A stretch of 64,000 bases of DNA from Marinobacter sp. AC-23 (GTDB lineage Bacteria > Pseudomonadota > Gammaproteobacteria > Pseudomonadales > Oleiphilaceae). Under the pieces are notes generated by a model, which saw only the letters and a list, made by a program, of their open reading frames with translations, made no database searches and was not told the DNA's origin. The first letter of the stretch is position 1; each line of letters starts with the position of its first letter. Positions 27,763 to 36,147 of the stretch are shown here, one piece after another. The translations under genes were made by a program, and so were the position numbers. The stretch is taken from assembly GCF_001858325.1 (NCBI RefSeq), contig NZ_MBPP01000001.1, forward strand, positions 288,610 to 352,609, written 5' to 3'.

Positions 27763-29115
27763 TTAGTGACTGTGCTCATTAGACTCATCACTTTTCATCG
27801 CCTTATTTCTGGCGGACGACTTCAAAAATAGCTGCTCGGAAACTGCAATGACAATCATTGTCGCCACAGCCACACCGATGACAAAGGGGTCAGTGTTCAG
27901 CTTGACCCAGACAAAACCGCCCAAAACCACCAAATCCAGAACTATCGCAACCGCTGGCACCCATCTCTTGGCCTTTACGTCCTTGTGTAGATAACGCAGC
28001 ACGCCCCAATGAATAGATATATCCATGATCAGATAGAACACAATACCCAGCGCCGCGATTCTCGAAAGGTCGAAAAAGGCGGTCAGAATCAGGCCCAGCA
28101 CCACGGTATATACAAGAGTGTGTTTCTGGATGCTGCCAGGCATTCCAAAGTGGCTGTGGGGCACCAGTTTCATCTCGGTCAGCATGGCCAGCATGCGAGA
28201 GACTGCAAAAATACTGGCGAGAATGCCTCCAGCCGTTGCCATCATGGCAAGCACAACTGTGAACCACAGGCCGTATTCACCCAGTGCCGGGCGCGCTGCC
28301 GCCGCCAAAGAATAATCCTGAGTTTCAATGATTTCGGCGAGAGATAGATTGCTCGAAACAGCGAATCCCACCAGTGTGTAGAGCACAACGCAGGCGGCAA
28401 TGGAGATAACAATGGCGCGACCGACGTTGCGATGCGGGTCTTTCACCTCGGATCCGCTGTTGGTAATGGTGGTAAATCCCTTGAAGGCCAGTATGCCCAG
28501 CGCCGTTGCGCCCAGGAAGTTACCGAAGGCGCCGGTCTCGCCGCTTCTGGAGAAATCGACAGCAAGACTGTCGGCCAGCCACACACCTACCAGCCCGAAG
28601 ACAAGAATGCCGCCAATTTTGAGGATTCCAATAAAAGAAGCGACGCCCTGAATCCAGCGATTGCCAAGCAGATTGATCAGGAATGCCGCCAAAATGAGCG
28701 ATACACCCAGTATGGACACCATGCGTCCACCTTCATCCCCTCCAAAAAGCTGCATGGTGTATGACCCAAATGTTCGAGCAAGGAAGCTCTGCGCGATCAC
28801 CATGGAGAAATACATCAGCAAGGCATTGAACGCTGTCGCCAAGCCATCGCCGTACGCTTTGTGGAGGTACATGCCAATGCCGCCGGCAGAAGGGTACGCA
28901 TTGGAGATTTTAATGTAAGAATAAGCACTGAAGGAGATAACGATTGCGGCCGCCAAAAAGGCTAGCGGGAAGAGCGCACCCGCCATCTGAGCCATTTGCC
29001 CAGTGAGTGCAAATATGCCAGCGCCAATCATAACACCGGTGCCTAACATAACCGTCCCTGACAATGTCAGGCTGCCCTCTTGGTAGCGAGCGGTTCTGTC
29101 TTGTTCCCCGTTCAT
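27763..29115 (-). CDS. APC-superfamily amino-acid permease, copper-linked operon
   Basis: An inner-membrane transporter (450 aa, about 12 hydrophobic segments) starting after GGAGGT. The APC TM1 signature is clear: SLTLSGTVMLGTGVMIGAGIFALTGQMAQMAG. The TM6 region with GILAFKGFTTITNSGSEVKDPHRNVGRAI is also typical of APC amino-acid/polyamine/organocation carriers. The C-terminus ends in an His-containing tail (SDESNEHSH). The family usually moves amino acids or amines, and the substrate cannot be read from the sequence. It follows the HMA-like protein by 19 bp, so it would be transcribed from the copper operator at 29531. A link between copper stress and amino-acid or copper-ligand transport is my inference. 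Confidence 0.85.
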   Translation of the reverse strand: MNGEQDRTARYQEGSLTLSGTVMLGTGVMIGAGIFALTGQMAQMAGALFPLAFLAAAIVISFSAYSYIKISNAYPSAGGIGMYLHKAYGDGLATAFNALLMYFSMVIAQSFLARTFGSYTMQLFGGDEGGRMVSILGVSLILAAFLINLLGNRWIQGVASFIGILKIGGILVFGLVGVWLADSLAVDFSRSGETGAFGNFLGATALGILAFKGFTTITNSGSEVKDPHRNVGRAIVISIAACVVLYTLVGFAVSSNLSLAEIIETQDYSLAAAARPALGEYGLWFTVVLAMMATAGGILASIFAVSRMLAMLTEMKLVPHSHFGMPGSIQKHTLVYTVVLGLILTAFFDLSRIAALGIVFYLIMDISIHWGVLRYLHKDVKAKRWVPAVAIVLDLVVLGGFVWVKLNTDPFVIGVAVATMIVIAVSEQLFLKSSARNKAMKSDESNEHSH

Positions 29116-29134
29116 CTTACCTCCATTTATTTTT

Positions 29135-29479
29135 TCATTGGTGGGATTTTTGAACAGCAGAAAGGATCGAGGTTGGCATTTGCCCGGACGTTTTCATCAC
29201 TGAACCTGTACCGTGCAAGTTTTCGGCGCGCCACCAGCCGCCCTTTAAATTGCCACCGCGTGCCTCAATAACGTCAATCAGCGCGTCGGTAGACCAATGT
29301 GTGCCATCGAACGTGACAACGAGTTTGCCTTCCGGTTTGCCCTCAGCGAAATCAACACAGGGATGATGGTTCAGCTCCTGGATAACGTCGTCCCACTGAT
29401 CGTCAGTAAGGCCTTCGACAGTCAGTTTACGCCTGAGCAGAAACTGTTCTTGGTTTGTTGCTTTATGGGCTTTGGCCAT
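29135..29479 (-). CDS. Small HMA-like (ferredoxin-fold) cytoplasmic protein under the copper operator
   Basis: A 114-residue protein with GAGAGG before ATG 29479. The pattern fits one beta-alpha-beta-beta-alpha-beta ferredoxin-like module like a heavy-metal-associated domain: KLTVEGLTDDQWDDVIQELNHHPCVDFAEG and GKLVVTFDGTHWSTDALIDVIEARGG. The canonical CxxC is absent; HHPC may supply ligands instead. A C-terminal tail of about 35 residues has no clear fold. No exact family recognised. First gene before the APC permease, small membrane protein, cytochrome and lgt. Confidence 0.6.
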   Translation of the reverse strand: MAKAHKATNQEQFLLRRKLTVEGLTDDQWDDVIQELNHHPCVDFAEGKPEGKLVVTFDGTHWSTDALIDVIEARGGNLKGGWWRAENLHGTGSVMKTSGQMPTSILSAVQKSHQ

Positions 29480-29530
29480 AGCCTTACACCTCTCAGCTGA
29501 TTGATCCAGCCTCTATCACAACACCCCAAA

Positions 29531-29546
29531 CTGAATCCAAGCTGAA
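29531..29546 (-). promoter_or_regulatory. Putative copper operator of the HMA-like/APC-permease operon
   Basis: On the coding strand: TTCAGCTTGGATTCAG, 52 bp upstream of ATG 29479, the same distance as at cusC. TGATAG lies about 12 bases on as a possible -10. It is in the gap after copB 2, so this operon has its own promoter. Confidence 0.7.
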
Positions 29547-29647
29547 AATCGAAGATGCAACCGATCCGTTCACACTCAAAATTGAGTTACATCAATTTAT
29601 GCATAAACAGGCCAAGGGTTAATGCCCAAGGCCCGTCTACAGCTCTA

Positions 29648-30397
29648 TCAGAAGGAGAGTCGCGCTCCAACCACCGCAAACCAATCTTCTGTACTACCAC
29701 CGTCCGCTCTCGCGAAATCGGCGCTGTCGCCATATTTACGTTCGTGAACGATGCCAACGTAAGGTGAGACGGCTCGGTCAATAAGATCATAGCTTAACCG
29801 CAACCCGACTTCGGTCGACACCAGACCCTTACCTACCCCAATTTCCCGATCCTCACTGAATGCCACCGTTGCATCCAGAGACGCGGTGAGTATCCAGTAA
29901 TTAGTAAAGAGCAGTTCATACTCTGCATCCAGATCAGCAGATGTGTCCCCATCCTTGCTCATGTAGAGGTTAGCGTCGATTTCAAACCACTGCGGCGCCA
30001 ACCCTGCAACGCCAAGAACCGCGTAAGTGCGATCCGGGCCTTCCGGTGTGTCGAACCGTACCCCGGCTTTTGCATCGAAGAACTTGGATATCGGGATCTG
30101 ACCGACTAACTGGTTCTCCAGTGATTCGTAGGCCTGCTCGTCAAAGGAGTACTCGCCACTTGAAAGCCAGCGAGCTTTCAAATTGTCGGTTCCGTAGAAG
30201 AAGTCGGCGTCCCAAACGCCAACCTCTTCATCATTGTCGCTGTAACGGTATTCTAGCTCCTCGAATTGCGCGCCCCACACCTTTAACGGCTGCTTCCGCT
30301 CAGTGGTGTCCTTTATCCGCTCTTGTGCGGACACTAGCGCGGGTACAACTCCCAGGCCCAAAACCGCACTGACAATCAACGGTGTCCAACGCTTCAT
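29648..30397 (-). CDS. copB: Outer-membrane copper resistance protein CopB (copy 2)
   Basis: An intact 249-residue CopB without the long Met-rich N-terminal repeat seen in plasmid CopB. It has a signal peptide ending LVSA, the core [34 protein letters not shown], and [23 protein letters not shown] aligned with copy 1 (GLQGLAPYWFEVDTNLRVTDDGD). A barrel end closes in Phe (AVVGARLSF). It works with CopA in periplasmic/outer-membrane copper sequestration. Its ATG overlaps the copA stop by four bases (ATGA), with GGAGGTGACG as ribosome site inside copA. Confidence 0.93.
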   Translation of the reverse strand: MKRWTPLIVSAVLGLGVVPALVSAQERIKDTTERKQPLKVWGAQFEELEYRYSDNDEEVGVWDADFFYGTDNLKARWLSSGEYSFDEQAYESLENQLVGQIPISKFFDAKAGVRFDTPEGPDRTYAVLGVAGLAPQWFEIDANLYMSKDGDTSADLDAEYELLFTNYWILTASLDATVAFSEDREIGVGKGLVSTEVGLRLSYDLIDRAVSPYVGIVHERKYGDSADFARADGGSTEDWFAVVGARLSF

Positions 30398-32181
30398 GCG
30401 TCACCTCCAACATCAACAGATTGCTCGCTAGACGTTGCCTGTGTAGATTCGGGCCCACCTTCAACAATCACCTTACGGAACATACCCGCGGCCATGTGAT
30501 AAGTCAGATGGCAATGGAAAGCCCACTGACCAGGTGCGTCAACTTCAGTTTCCATATACACCGTGGTACCCGGCTGCACACTGACGGTGTGTTTGATTGG
30601 GTTCCATTGGCCTGCGCCGACATCGAGAATCGACCACATACCGTGAAGATGCATGGGGTGCGTCATCATCGTTTCATTCACAAACTTAAAACGAACCCGT
30701 TCGCCATACTTGAGGCGGATAGGGTCTGCGTCTTCGTATTTAACGCCATTAATGCTCCAGGTATAGCGCTCCATGTTGCCCGTAAGGCGCAACTCAATTT
30801 CGCGCGTTGGCTCACGTTCCTCATAAAGCGGCTTCTGGGCTTTAAGGTCAGCATAGGAAAGAAATTTTCCACCATTCGCCGCTTCTGGAACCAGTCCACT
30901 GCCTTGGGCATAAAACGGATCGCTTGGACCACCGTCGGACATCGCCATCGAGCCATGATCCATGCCGGCCATCTTTGAATGATCCATGCCCGTCATCTTC
31001 GAATCATCCATACCCTTCATTTTCGAATGGTCCATACCATTCATCTGGGAATGATCCATGTCAGACATACCAGCCATCTCGGTTGAACTGTCCATATCGC
31101 CGTGATCCATGCCTGACATGTCGCCATGATCCATGCCGGGCATACCGCCCATGTCAGCCATGGTCAATCGAGCCGGCTCACGCAGTCCTGGAACAGGAGC
31201 TTCCATCCCCTCTTCTGGTGCCAGCGTTGCTCTCGCATAGCCGGTGCGCCCCATAGATTCTGCAAAAATTGTATAGGCTTGATCGTCTTTGGGCCGAACG
31301 ATCACATCGTAGGTTTCCGCGACACCAATCCGAAACTCATCCACGCTAACAGGCTGGACGTTATTGCCATCGGCTTGCACAACGGTCATGTTAAGGCCCG
31401 GAATCCGGATATCAAAATAGGTCATAGCAGATGAGTTGATGAAGCGCAGCCGAATGCGCTCGCCAGGCTCAAAGATACCGGTCCAATTCTGTTTTGGACC
31501 CTTGCCGTTAATTAGCCCGGTAAAGCCCTGGAGGTCTTCGACATCGGCTTTCATCATCCGCATGTCGCCCCATGCCAGACGATCCTTTACTGTGTTCAGA
31601 AAGCCGTTTTCAGAGGCGTCCGAAAAGAACTCCCCCACAGTTTGCTGCTCACGGTTGTAGTAATCCGGCATCACTTTGAGATTACGCATGACCCGTTCGC
31701 TGGAATGTGGGTGCTTGTCAGTCAATTGAACGACGTATTCCCGATCATATCGAAACGGCTCACGATCTTTTGGCTCAATAATAATAGAGCCATACGCACC
31801 CTCTGGCTCCTGAAAACCTGAGTGGCTGTGAAACCAGTAGGTTCCAGACTGAGTAATGGGAAACTTGTAGGTGAATGTCTCTCCCGGCTTGATGCCCGAG
31901 AAGCTGATCCCCGGAACACCATCCTGCTGAAAAGGAAGGATCAGGCCGTGCCAATGAATGGAGGTTTCCTCATCAAGGTTGTTAGTCACATTGATAGAAA
32001 CTTCTTCGCCTTCTTTAAAACGTAGTACCGGACCAGGAGATTCGCCGTTGTAGCCTACTCCCTCTTTTACAAATTCCCCGGTATCGATTTCAACCCGATC
32101 TACTGTCAGGTTGTATTCACCCGCTAGACCGATGGTCGGCAAGAGCAGGATTAGAGCGCCTGTAACAAGCACTTTCTTCAT
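30394..32181 (-). CDS. copA: Multicopper oxidase CopA (copy 2), Sec-exported, with long Met/His repeat
   Basis: A PcoA/CopA-type multicopper oxidase of about 595 residues. Start at ATG 32181 after GGGAG, not the TTG two codons further out. The signal is an ordinary Sec type ([19 protein letters not shown]) with no twin-arginine, so unlike copy 1 it should fold and take copper in the periplasm. Ligand motifs are complete: [25 protein letters not shown] and [16 protein letters not shown]. The central Met/His region is expanded into repeats of the type MDHSKMxG (about residues 345-410). It follows the cupredoxin gene by about 96 bp and overlaps copB 2. Confidence 0.94.
   Translation of the reverse strand: MKKVLVTGALILLLPTIGLAGEYNLTVDRVEIDTGEFVKEGVGYNGESPGPVLRFKEGEEVSINVTNNLDEETSIHWHGLILPFQQDGVPGISFSGIKPGETFTYKFPITQSGTYWFHSHSGFQEPEGAYGSIIIEPKDREPFRYDREYVVQLTDKHPHSSERVMRNLKVMPDYYNREQQTVGEFFSDASENGFLNTVKDRLAWGDMRMMKADVEDLQGFTGLINGKGPKQNWTGIFEPGERIRLRFINSSAMTYFDIRIPGLNMTVVQADGNNVQPVSVDEFRIGVAETYDVIVRPKDDQAYTIFAESMGRTGYARATLAPEEGMEAPVPGLREPARLTMADMGGMPGMDHGDMSGMDHGDMDSSTEMAGMSDMDHSQMNGMDHSKMKGMDDSKMTGMDHSKMAGMDHGSMAMSDGGPSDPFYAQGSGLVPEAANGGKFLSYADLKAQKPLYEEREPTREIELRLTGNMERYTWSINGVKYEDADPIRLKYGERVRFKFVNETMMTHPMHLHGMWSILDVGAGQWNPIKHTVSVQPGTTVYMETEVDAPGQWAFHCHLTYHMAAGMFRKVIVEGGPESTQATSSEQSVDVGGDA
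30955..31150 (-). repeat. In-frame 24-bp-type tandem repeats encoding MDHSKMxG units in CopA 2
   Basis: The DNA has successive diverged copies of a 24-base unit in frame with copA, encoding variations on Met-Asp-His-Ser-Lys-Met-x-Gly. Fixed frame and unit length mean copy-number change would lengthen or shorten the copper-binding region without breaking the gene. Confidence 0.65.
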
Positions 32182-32277
32182 GGACAACAACTCCCTAACT
32201 ACTTTGCTTTATACATTAGTTTCAGCGCGCCGGCGAATGAGCGGGCGCGATCAACCCTCGCCTGATCCGGATAGATA

Positions 32278-32811
32278 TCAGTTGAAACCTATTTCGCCGT
32301 ACATGCCAGACTGGTAGTGCCCCGGAACGTTGCAAGCAAACTCGATATTGCTCTCCTCAGAAAATGTCCAGACAACCTCTTGGCTGTCACCTGGCTCTAG
32401 CAAAACACTATTTGGATCGTCATGTTTCATGGACTGGCCATCCCCCATGTCCATCTCCATCATGTCGTGGTTAAGCTTGCCTCCCTGAATAATGCCGTGC
32501 TTAACCATCATCATCATTTCTTCTTGATGCGACTCATGCATGTCTGGAGTGCCGATATTAAACTCGTGCACCAGGTTTCCTTTGTTCTCAACAACAAAAC
32601 GTACCGTTTCGCCCGGCTTGACGTTAATTGTTTCAGGCTCGTAGTAGTTGTCGTACATTTTTACTGTGATACTGCGGCTGGCATCCGAGGCTTTACCCGG
32701 CTCACCGATCTTAGCGCCATGACCGTGTCCACCATCGTGAGCTCCAGCCCCAAGAGCTGCTGCTGAAATTGACATAGCGAGTACTGCAACGACAAACTTT
32801 GATGAAGTCAT
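32278..32811 (-). CDS. CopI-like periplasmic cupredoxin
   Basis: A 177-residue periplasmic type-1 copper protein. Start at ATG 32811, eight bases after GGAG; the codon before it is TTG. The signal peptide ends in a GAGA run and is followed by an His-rich leader (HDGGHGHG). The cupredoxin fold shows the ligand set His82 (LVHEFNIG), Cys160, His165 and Met170 in ACNVPGHYQSGMYG, spaced C-x4-H-x4-M. An inserted Met/His loop (MHESHQEEMMMMVKHG and NHDMMEMDMG) gives extra Cu(I) sites, as reported for CopI cupredoxins of copper tolerance. First gene of the cupredoxin-copA-copB operon, with its own operator at 32911. Confidence 0.9.
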   Translation of the reverse strand: MTSSKFVVAVLAMSISAAALGAGAHDGGHGHGAKIGEPGKASDASRSITVKMYDNYYEPETINVKPGETVRFVVENKGNLVHEFNIGTPDMHESHQEEMMMMVKHGIIQGGKLNHDMMEMDMGDGQSMKHDDPNSVLLEPGDSQEVVWTFSEESNIEFACNVPGHYQSGMYGEIGFN

Positions 32812-32910
32812 CAAATTTTCTCCTGTAAAATTGCTCAGGCTTGTACCTGAATGCGATTGCCCAAAAACAAGGGCACTTGGTTAAAACGAGTGTTACCTTG
32901 GCGCACTAAC

Positions 32911-32926
32911 CTGAACTCTTTCTGAA
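32911..32926 (-). promoter_or_regulatory. Putative copper operator of the cupredoxin-copA-copB operon
   Basis: On the cupredoxin coding strand: TTCAGAAAGAGTTCAG, 100 bp from its ATG. TAACAC lies about 15 bases on as a possible -10. The opposite-facing site 32948-32963 controls the divergent regulator gene. Confidence 0.7.
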
Positions 32927-32947
32927 AAATACCGAATTATTTTCAGT

Positions 32948-32963
32948 TCAGGCTGAATTCAGG
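32948..32963 (+). promoter_or_regulatory. Putative autoregulatory operator of the response-regulator gene
   Basis: TTCAGGCTGAATTCAG, 53 bp before ATG 33016. CACTAT follows 12 bases later as -10. A regulator gene carrying the same repeat as its presumed targets is typical of autoregulated PhoP/QseB-family systems. Confidence 0.72.
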
Positions 32964-33015
32964 TTGACCGGCGACACTATTTTAGCCTGTTTTGGCCCAA
33001 CGAAGGGAGCGACCA

Positions 33016-33681
33016 ATGAGATTACTGCTAGTAGAGGACGACCGATTGCTTGCGGAAGGGCTTGCCAGCCAACTTGAGAAAGCTGGCTTCAGTGTAGACA
33101 TCACTCGCACCGCCAAAGAGGCAGTTATTTTGGGGGAGCAGGAGGAGTATAAAGCAGGCGTTCTGGATCTCGGGCTACCAGACGGAAATGGCCTGGACGT
33201 TCTGAGAAAATGGCGCTCAAGCAAAGCCACCTTTCCGGTACTGATACTGACCGCAAGGGGGGATTGGCAAGATAAAGTAAACGGCTTGAAAGCCGGCGCA
33301 GACGACTATCTGGCCAAACCCTTTCAAACCGAAGAACTGATCGCCAGACTGAACGCCATCATGCGAAGAAGTGAAGGAAGAGTGCAGTCATCGGTTAAGG
33401 CGGGGCGCTTCGAACTGGATGAGAACCGACAGTGCTTAAAGGTCGACGATGGCTCAGAACACAGCCTAACCGGCACCGAATTTCGGCTGCTGCGATGCCT
33501 GATGGGCCGGCCTGGTCATATTTTTTCCAAGGAGCAGCTCATGGAGCAGCTTTACAATCTTAACGAAAGTCCAAATGAAAACATCATCGAAGCCTACATT
33601 CGACGCCTGAGAAAGCTGGTTGGGGCGGAAACCATTGCTACGCGTCGCGGTCAAGGATACCTGTTTAATGACGCTGTTTAG
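33016..33681 (+). CDS. OmpR/PhoP-QseB-type response regulator (copper regulator, CopR-like)
   Basis: A 221-residue DNA-binding response regulator. Start at ATG 33016 after GAAGGGAG; the longer TTG start is rejected. Receiver domain: acidic pocket (VEDD, residues 7-9), phosphoryl Asp51 in VLDLGLPDG, Thr79, and Lys101 in DDYLAKPF. The C-terminal winged helix (about 125-220) includes TEFRLLRCLMGRPGHIFSKEQLMEQLY and the recognition region NIIEAYIRRLRKLVG, ending TRRGQGYLF. Sequence features are of the PhoP/QseB/PmrA branch, whose members bind tandem half-sites 11 bp apart, exactly the spacing of the TTCAG operators here. It overlaps the sensor gene. Copper as the signal is inferred from context. 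Confidence 0.92.
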   Translation: MRLLLVEDDRLLAEGLASQLEKAGFSVDITRTAKEAVILGEQEEYKAGVLDLGLPDGNGLDVLRKWRSSKATFPVLILTARGDWQDKVNGLKAGADDYLAKPFQTEELIARLNAIMRRSEGRVQSSVKAGRFELDENRQCLKVDDGSEHSLTGTEFRLLRCLMGRPGHIFSKEQLMEQLYNLNESPNENIIEAYIRRLRKLVGAETIATRRGQGYLFNDAV

Positions 33682-35002
33682 AAAGCCTGTCTCCGTAAAA
33701 GGTGCGCTTCTGCTCTTACTGCTACCAGCGGGGATTGGCCTGATGGCTGTTGCATGGCTTGTGCACGGTTTACTGCTGGAGCGGATGTCCCGGGAGTTTG
33801 TAGAAAGCCGCCTGAAAGACGAAGTGGCCTTTCTGGAGCATCATATTCGCCAAGCCGAAGGCCAAATAGACATGCTTCAAACCGGGGATTATTTTGAGGA
33901 AGTGTTTCATCATGCCTTTGCTATCCAGTCCCCAACTCAAACAGTTATATCGCCGGAATCCTGGCGCCCGATCTTGAGCCCCCTGCTACAGTCAGATCAG
34001 CAAAAAAGTATCAGAGTACACAATGCGGAAACATCCAACTCGCCCTCCGACATTTTGGCCTATCGGAAATCATTTATTGTGAACAACACCCCTATTACAG
34101 TGATCGTTTCAGAAGATTTGGGCGCCCTGCAAAATAGCCAAGCGGAACTGCATGCCTGGACAGCGATCGTATCAATCTTGCTGATCTTTTTGTTGGTGGG
34201 AATTATCTGGTTTGGCATTAACCTGTCAATGCGGCCAGTTGTCTCGCTCCAAGCGGCTCTAAAACAATTACAGAGCGGTGAAATATCACGGATTAACGCA
34301 CAGGCTCCGGAAGAGTTCCGACCACTGGTACAACAGCTAAATCAACTTTTAGATTCACTGGATCAGCGGCTTGAACGTTCCCGCGAAGCGCTCGCAAACC
34401 TCTCTCACAGTGTCAAGACACCCATCGCGGCCGTTAGGCAGGTGCTCGAAGATACTAGCCGTCCCTTGGATAATGATTTGAGACATGAAATGGGGTCGCG
34501 CCTGAGCGATATTGGCAAACAGTTGGAAGCGGAAATGCGCCGCAGCCAATTTGCCGGTCCACAAGTGGGTAAGAGTGCATACCCAGTGAAGCAGGCGCGC
34601 GACCTACTATGGATGCTGGGCAGGCTCTATCCGGAAAAATCGTTCGAGCTATCTACGTCACTCACTGAAGAGTCTCGCTGGCCAATTGAGGAACATGATC
34701 TGAACGAAATATTAGGAAATTTGCTCGATAATGCCGGAAAGTGGTCTGCACAGTGCGTTGAACTCTCTTTAGAGCAGCATAACGATTTGGCACACATTAT
34801 CGTAACGGATGACGGCTCCGGCGTTGCAGAGAATGAAAGGATCTACCTTGGTCAGAGAGGTCGGCGGCTGGATGAACAAACCCCGGGCCATGGACTGGGT
34901 CTTGCTATCGTTCGCGACATCGTTGCCCGCTATGAGGGCAACGCCGCCTTTTCAGCTGGCGCGAAAGGCGGCTTAAAGGTATTGGTCGAAATCTCTATTT
35001 AA
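33668..35002 (+). CDS. PhoQ/QseC-type sensor histidine kinase (CopS-like)
   Basis: A 444-residue sensor kinase overlapping the regulator gene by 14 bases (ATG 33668). It has two membrane helices (KGALLLLLLPAGIGLMAVAWLVHGLL and AWTAIVSILLIFLLVGIIWFGI) around a periplasmic sensor of about 125 residues with several His and Met (LEHHIRQ, DMLQTG, VFHHAF) that could bind copper. Then HAMP, the H-box LSHSVKTPIAAVRQ, the N-box NLLDNAGKWS (PhoQ-like) and the glycine motifs DDGSGV and GHGLGLAIV. It phosphorylates the partner regulator. The metal it senses is inferred. Confidence 0.92.
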   Translation: MTLFRKPVSVKGALLLLLLPAGIGLMAVAWLVHGLLLERMSREFVESRLKDEVAFLEHHIRQAEGQIDMLQTGDYFEEVFHHAFAIQSPTQTVISPESWRPILSPLLQSDQQKSIRVHNAETSNSPSDILAYRKSFIVNNTPITVIVSEDLGALQNSQAELHAWTAIVSILLIFLLVGIIWFGINLSMRPVVSLQAALKQLQSGEISRINAQAPEEFRPLVQQLNQLLDSLDQRLERSREALANLSHSVKTPIAAVRQVLEDTSRPLDNDLRHEMGSRLSDIGKQLEAEMRRSQFAGPQVGKSAYPVKQARDLLWMLGRLYPEKSFELSTSLTEESRWPIEEHDLNEILGNLLDNAGKWSAQCVELSLEQHNDLAHIIVTDDGSGVAENERIYLGQRGRRLDEQTPGHGLGLAIVRDIVARYEGNAAFSAGAKGGLKVLVEISI

Positions 35003-35997
35003 TTACTTATCCTTTTTAATCTCCCGGTTGCCATAACTGATTGGCACCCAGTCATAGCCTTCCTGTGCCTTGCGTATATGGCCGACACCCGGGAAAAACA
35101 GGTGCGGCGAAGCCACCAAGCTGGAATCATTGGCGAAAGCCGAAAACGCTTCCGAGCGTACATTGCGGGCCATCTTCTCATCGACATCATAGACGATGGT
35201 TACCGAGGGGTCCGGTAACTGAACTGCCACTGCATGAATAATGTCGCCAATGAACGTGAGGGTTTGGCCTTGGCTCTCTAACGTGTAAAAAGCACTGCCG
35301 GGCGTGTGGCCCGGGCGCAGGCTGGCGGTGAGCCCAGGAAGAATCTCCATGGTTTCATCAAAAACGTCGATTCTCTCTGCGTCGGCATAAGGCGTCAAAA
35401 TCTGAATAGCTTGCTCGAAAAACCCGGGGTTGTAGTCGAACCGCTCCGCATTTTTGCTATCCAGGAAAAAATCGATATCCGGCTTACCAATATGGACTGT
35501 GGCGTTGGAGAATACGATTTGTCCATTTTGGATGAGCCGCCCACATGGTCCGAGTGAGCGTGAGTGATCAAAACGTCGGTCACATCGTCGGGGCTAAACC
35601 CCACTGCATCCAGGCTGTCGAGAAGATTGCCGCCGATGCCGGGGCCGAACTGCTCACCCGCGCCTGTGTCTACAAGAACGATCCTGTCGCCCACTTCAAG
35701 CAAGAACCCAGTGATTGAGGCCTCAGCAGGGCTGTTTTGATAAGCGTGTGCCAATCGTTCGTCGATCTTCTCTTTGGTGATGCCGTGCAAAAGCTTATGC
35801 AGATTCTGTGGCACGGAACCATCTGAAAGCGCCGTGACTCTTACGTCACCAATCGTGAAGGCATAGGAGTCCGCGCCTGTGCCCTGTTGCGTGATCCCCG
35901 GCAATTCCAGGGGCTGATCGGCAGCCGCTGCAGTGGCGTTGACACTCAGGCCCATAATAGAAATAACGCTAATCGCTATGGCGAGTTGAGGCCGCAT
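35003..35997 (-). CDS. Exported metallo-beta-lactamase-fold hydrolase, frameshifted
   Basis: A periplasmic MBL-fold hydrolase of about 331 residues. It has a Sec signal (LAIAISVISIMGLSVNATAAAA), then the zinc motif THAHSDHVGG (HxHxDH) and GDIIHAVAVQ downstream for the third ligand; HTPGSAFYTL carries another His. The frame breaks just after the motif: adding one G to GGCGGCTC restores LIQNGQIVFSNATVHIGKPDIDFFLDS and joins both parts. The subfamily resembles quorum-quenching-like and other secreted MBL enzymes (VRVTALSDGSVPQNLHKLL near the start); substrate unknown. It is convergent with the sensor kinase (stop codons adjacent). Confidence 0.85.
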
Positions 35998-36147
35998 GAT
36001 CCTGTCCTGTTAAAGTTTATGAATAGGTTTACTCAAACTAGGAGCCGTATCGGCTTGTTTCAAGTTTTTGGTCTATTTAGCACATTCTGAAGACCTTGTT
36101 ATACAATGCCCGGCTGCCACTTTACCACTCCCGAGGCCCTGTACTTC

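Noticed and set aside
30955..31150. CRISPR-like array in the repeats near 31000
   Set aside because: The repeats are contiguous, in frame and encode the Met/His region of CopA 2; there are no spacers. I found no CRISPR array or cas gene in the window.
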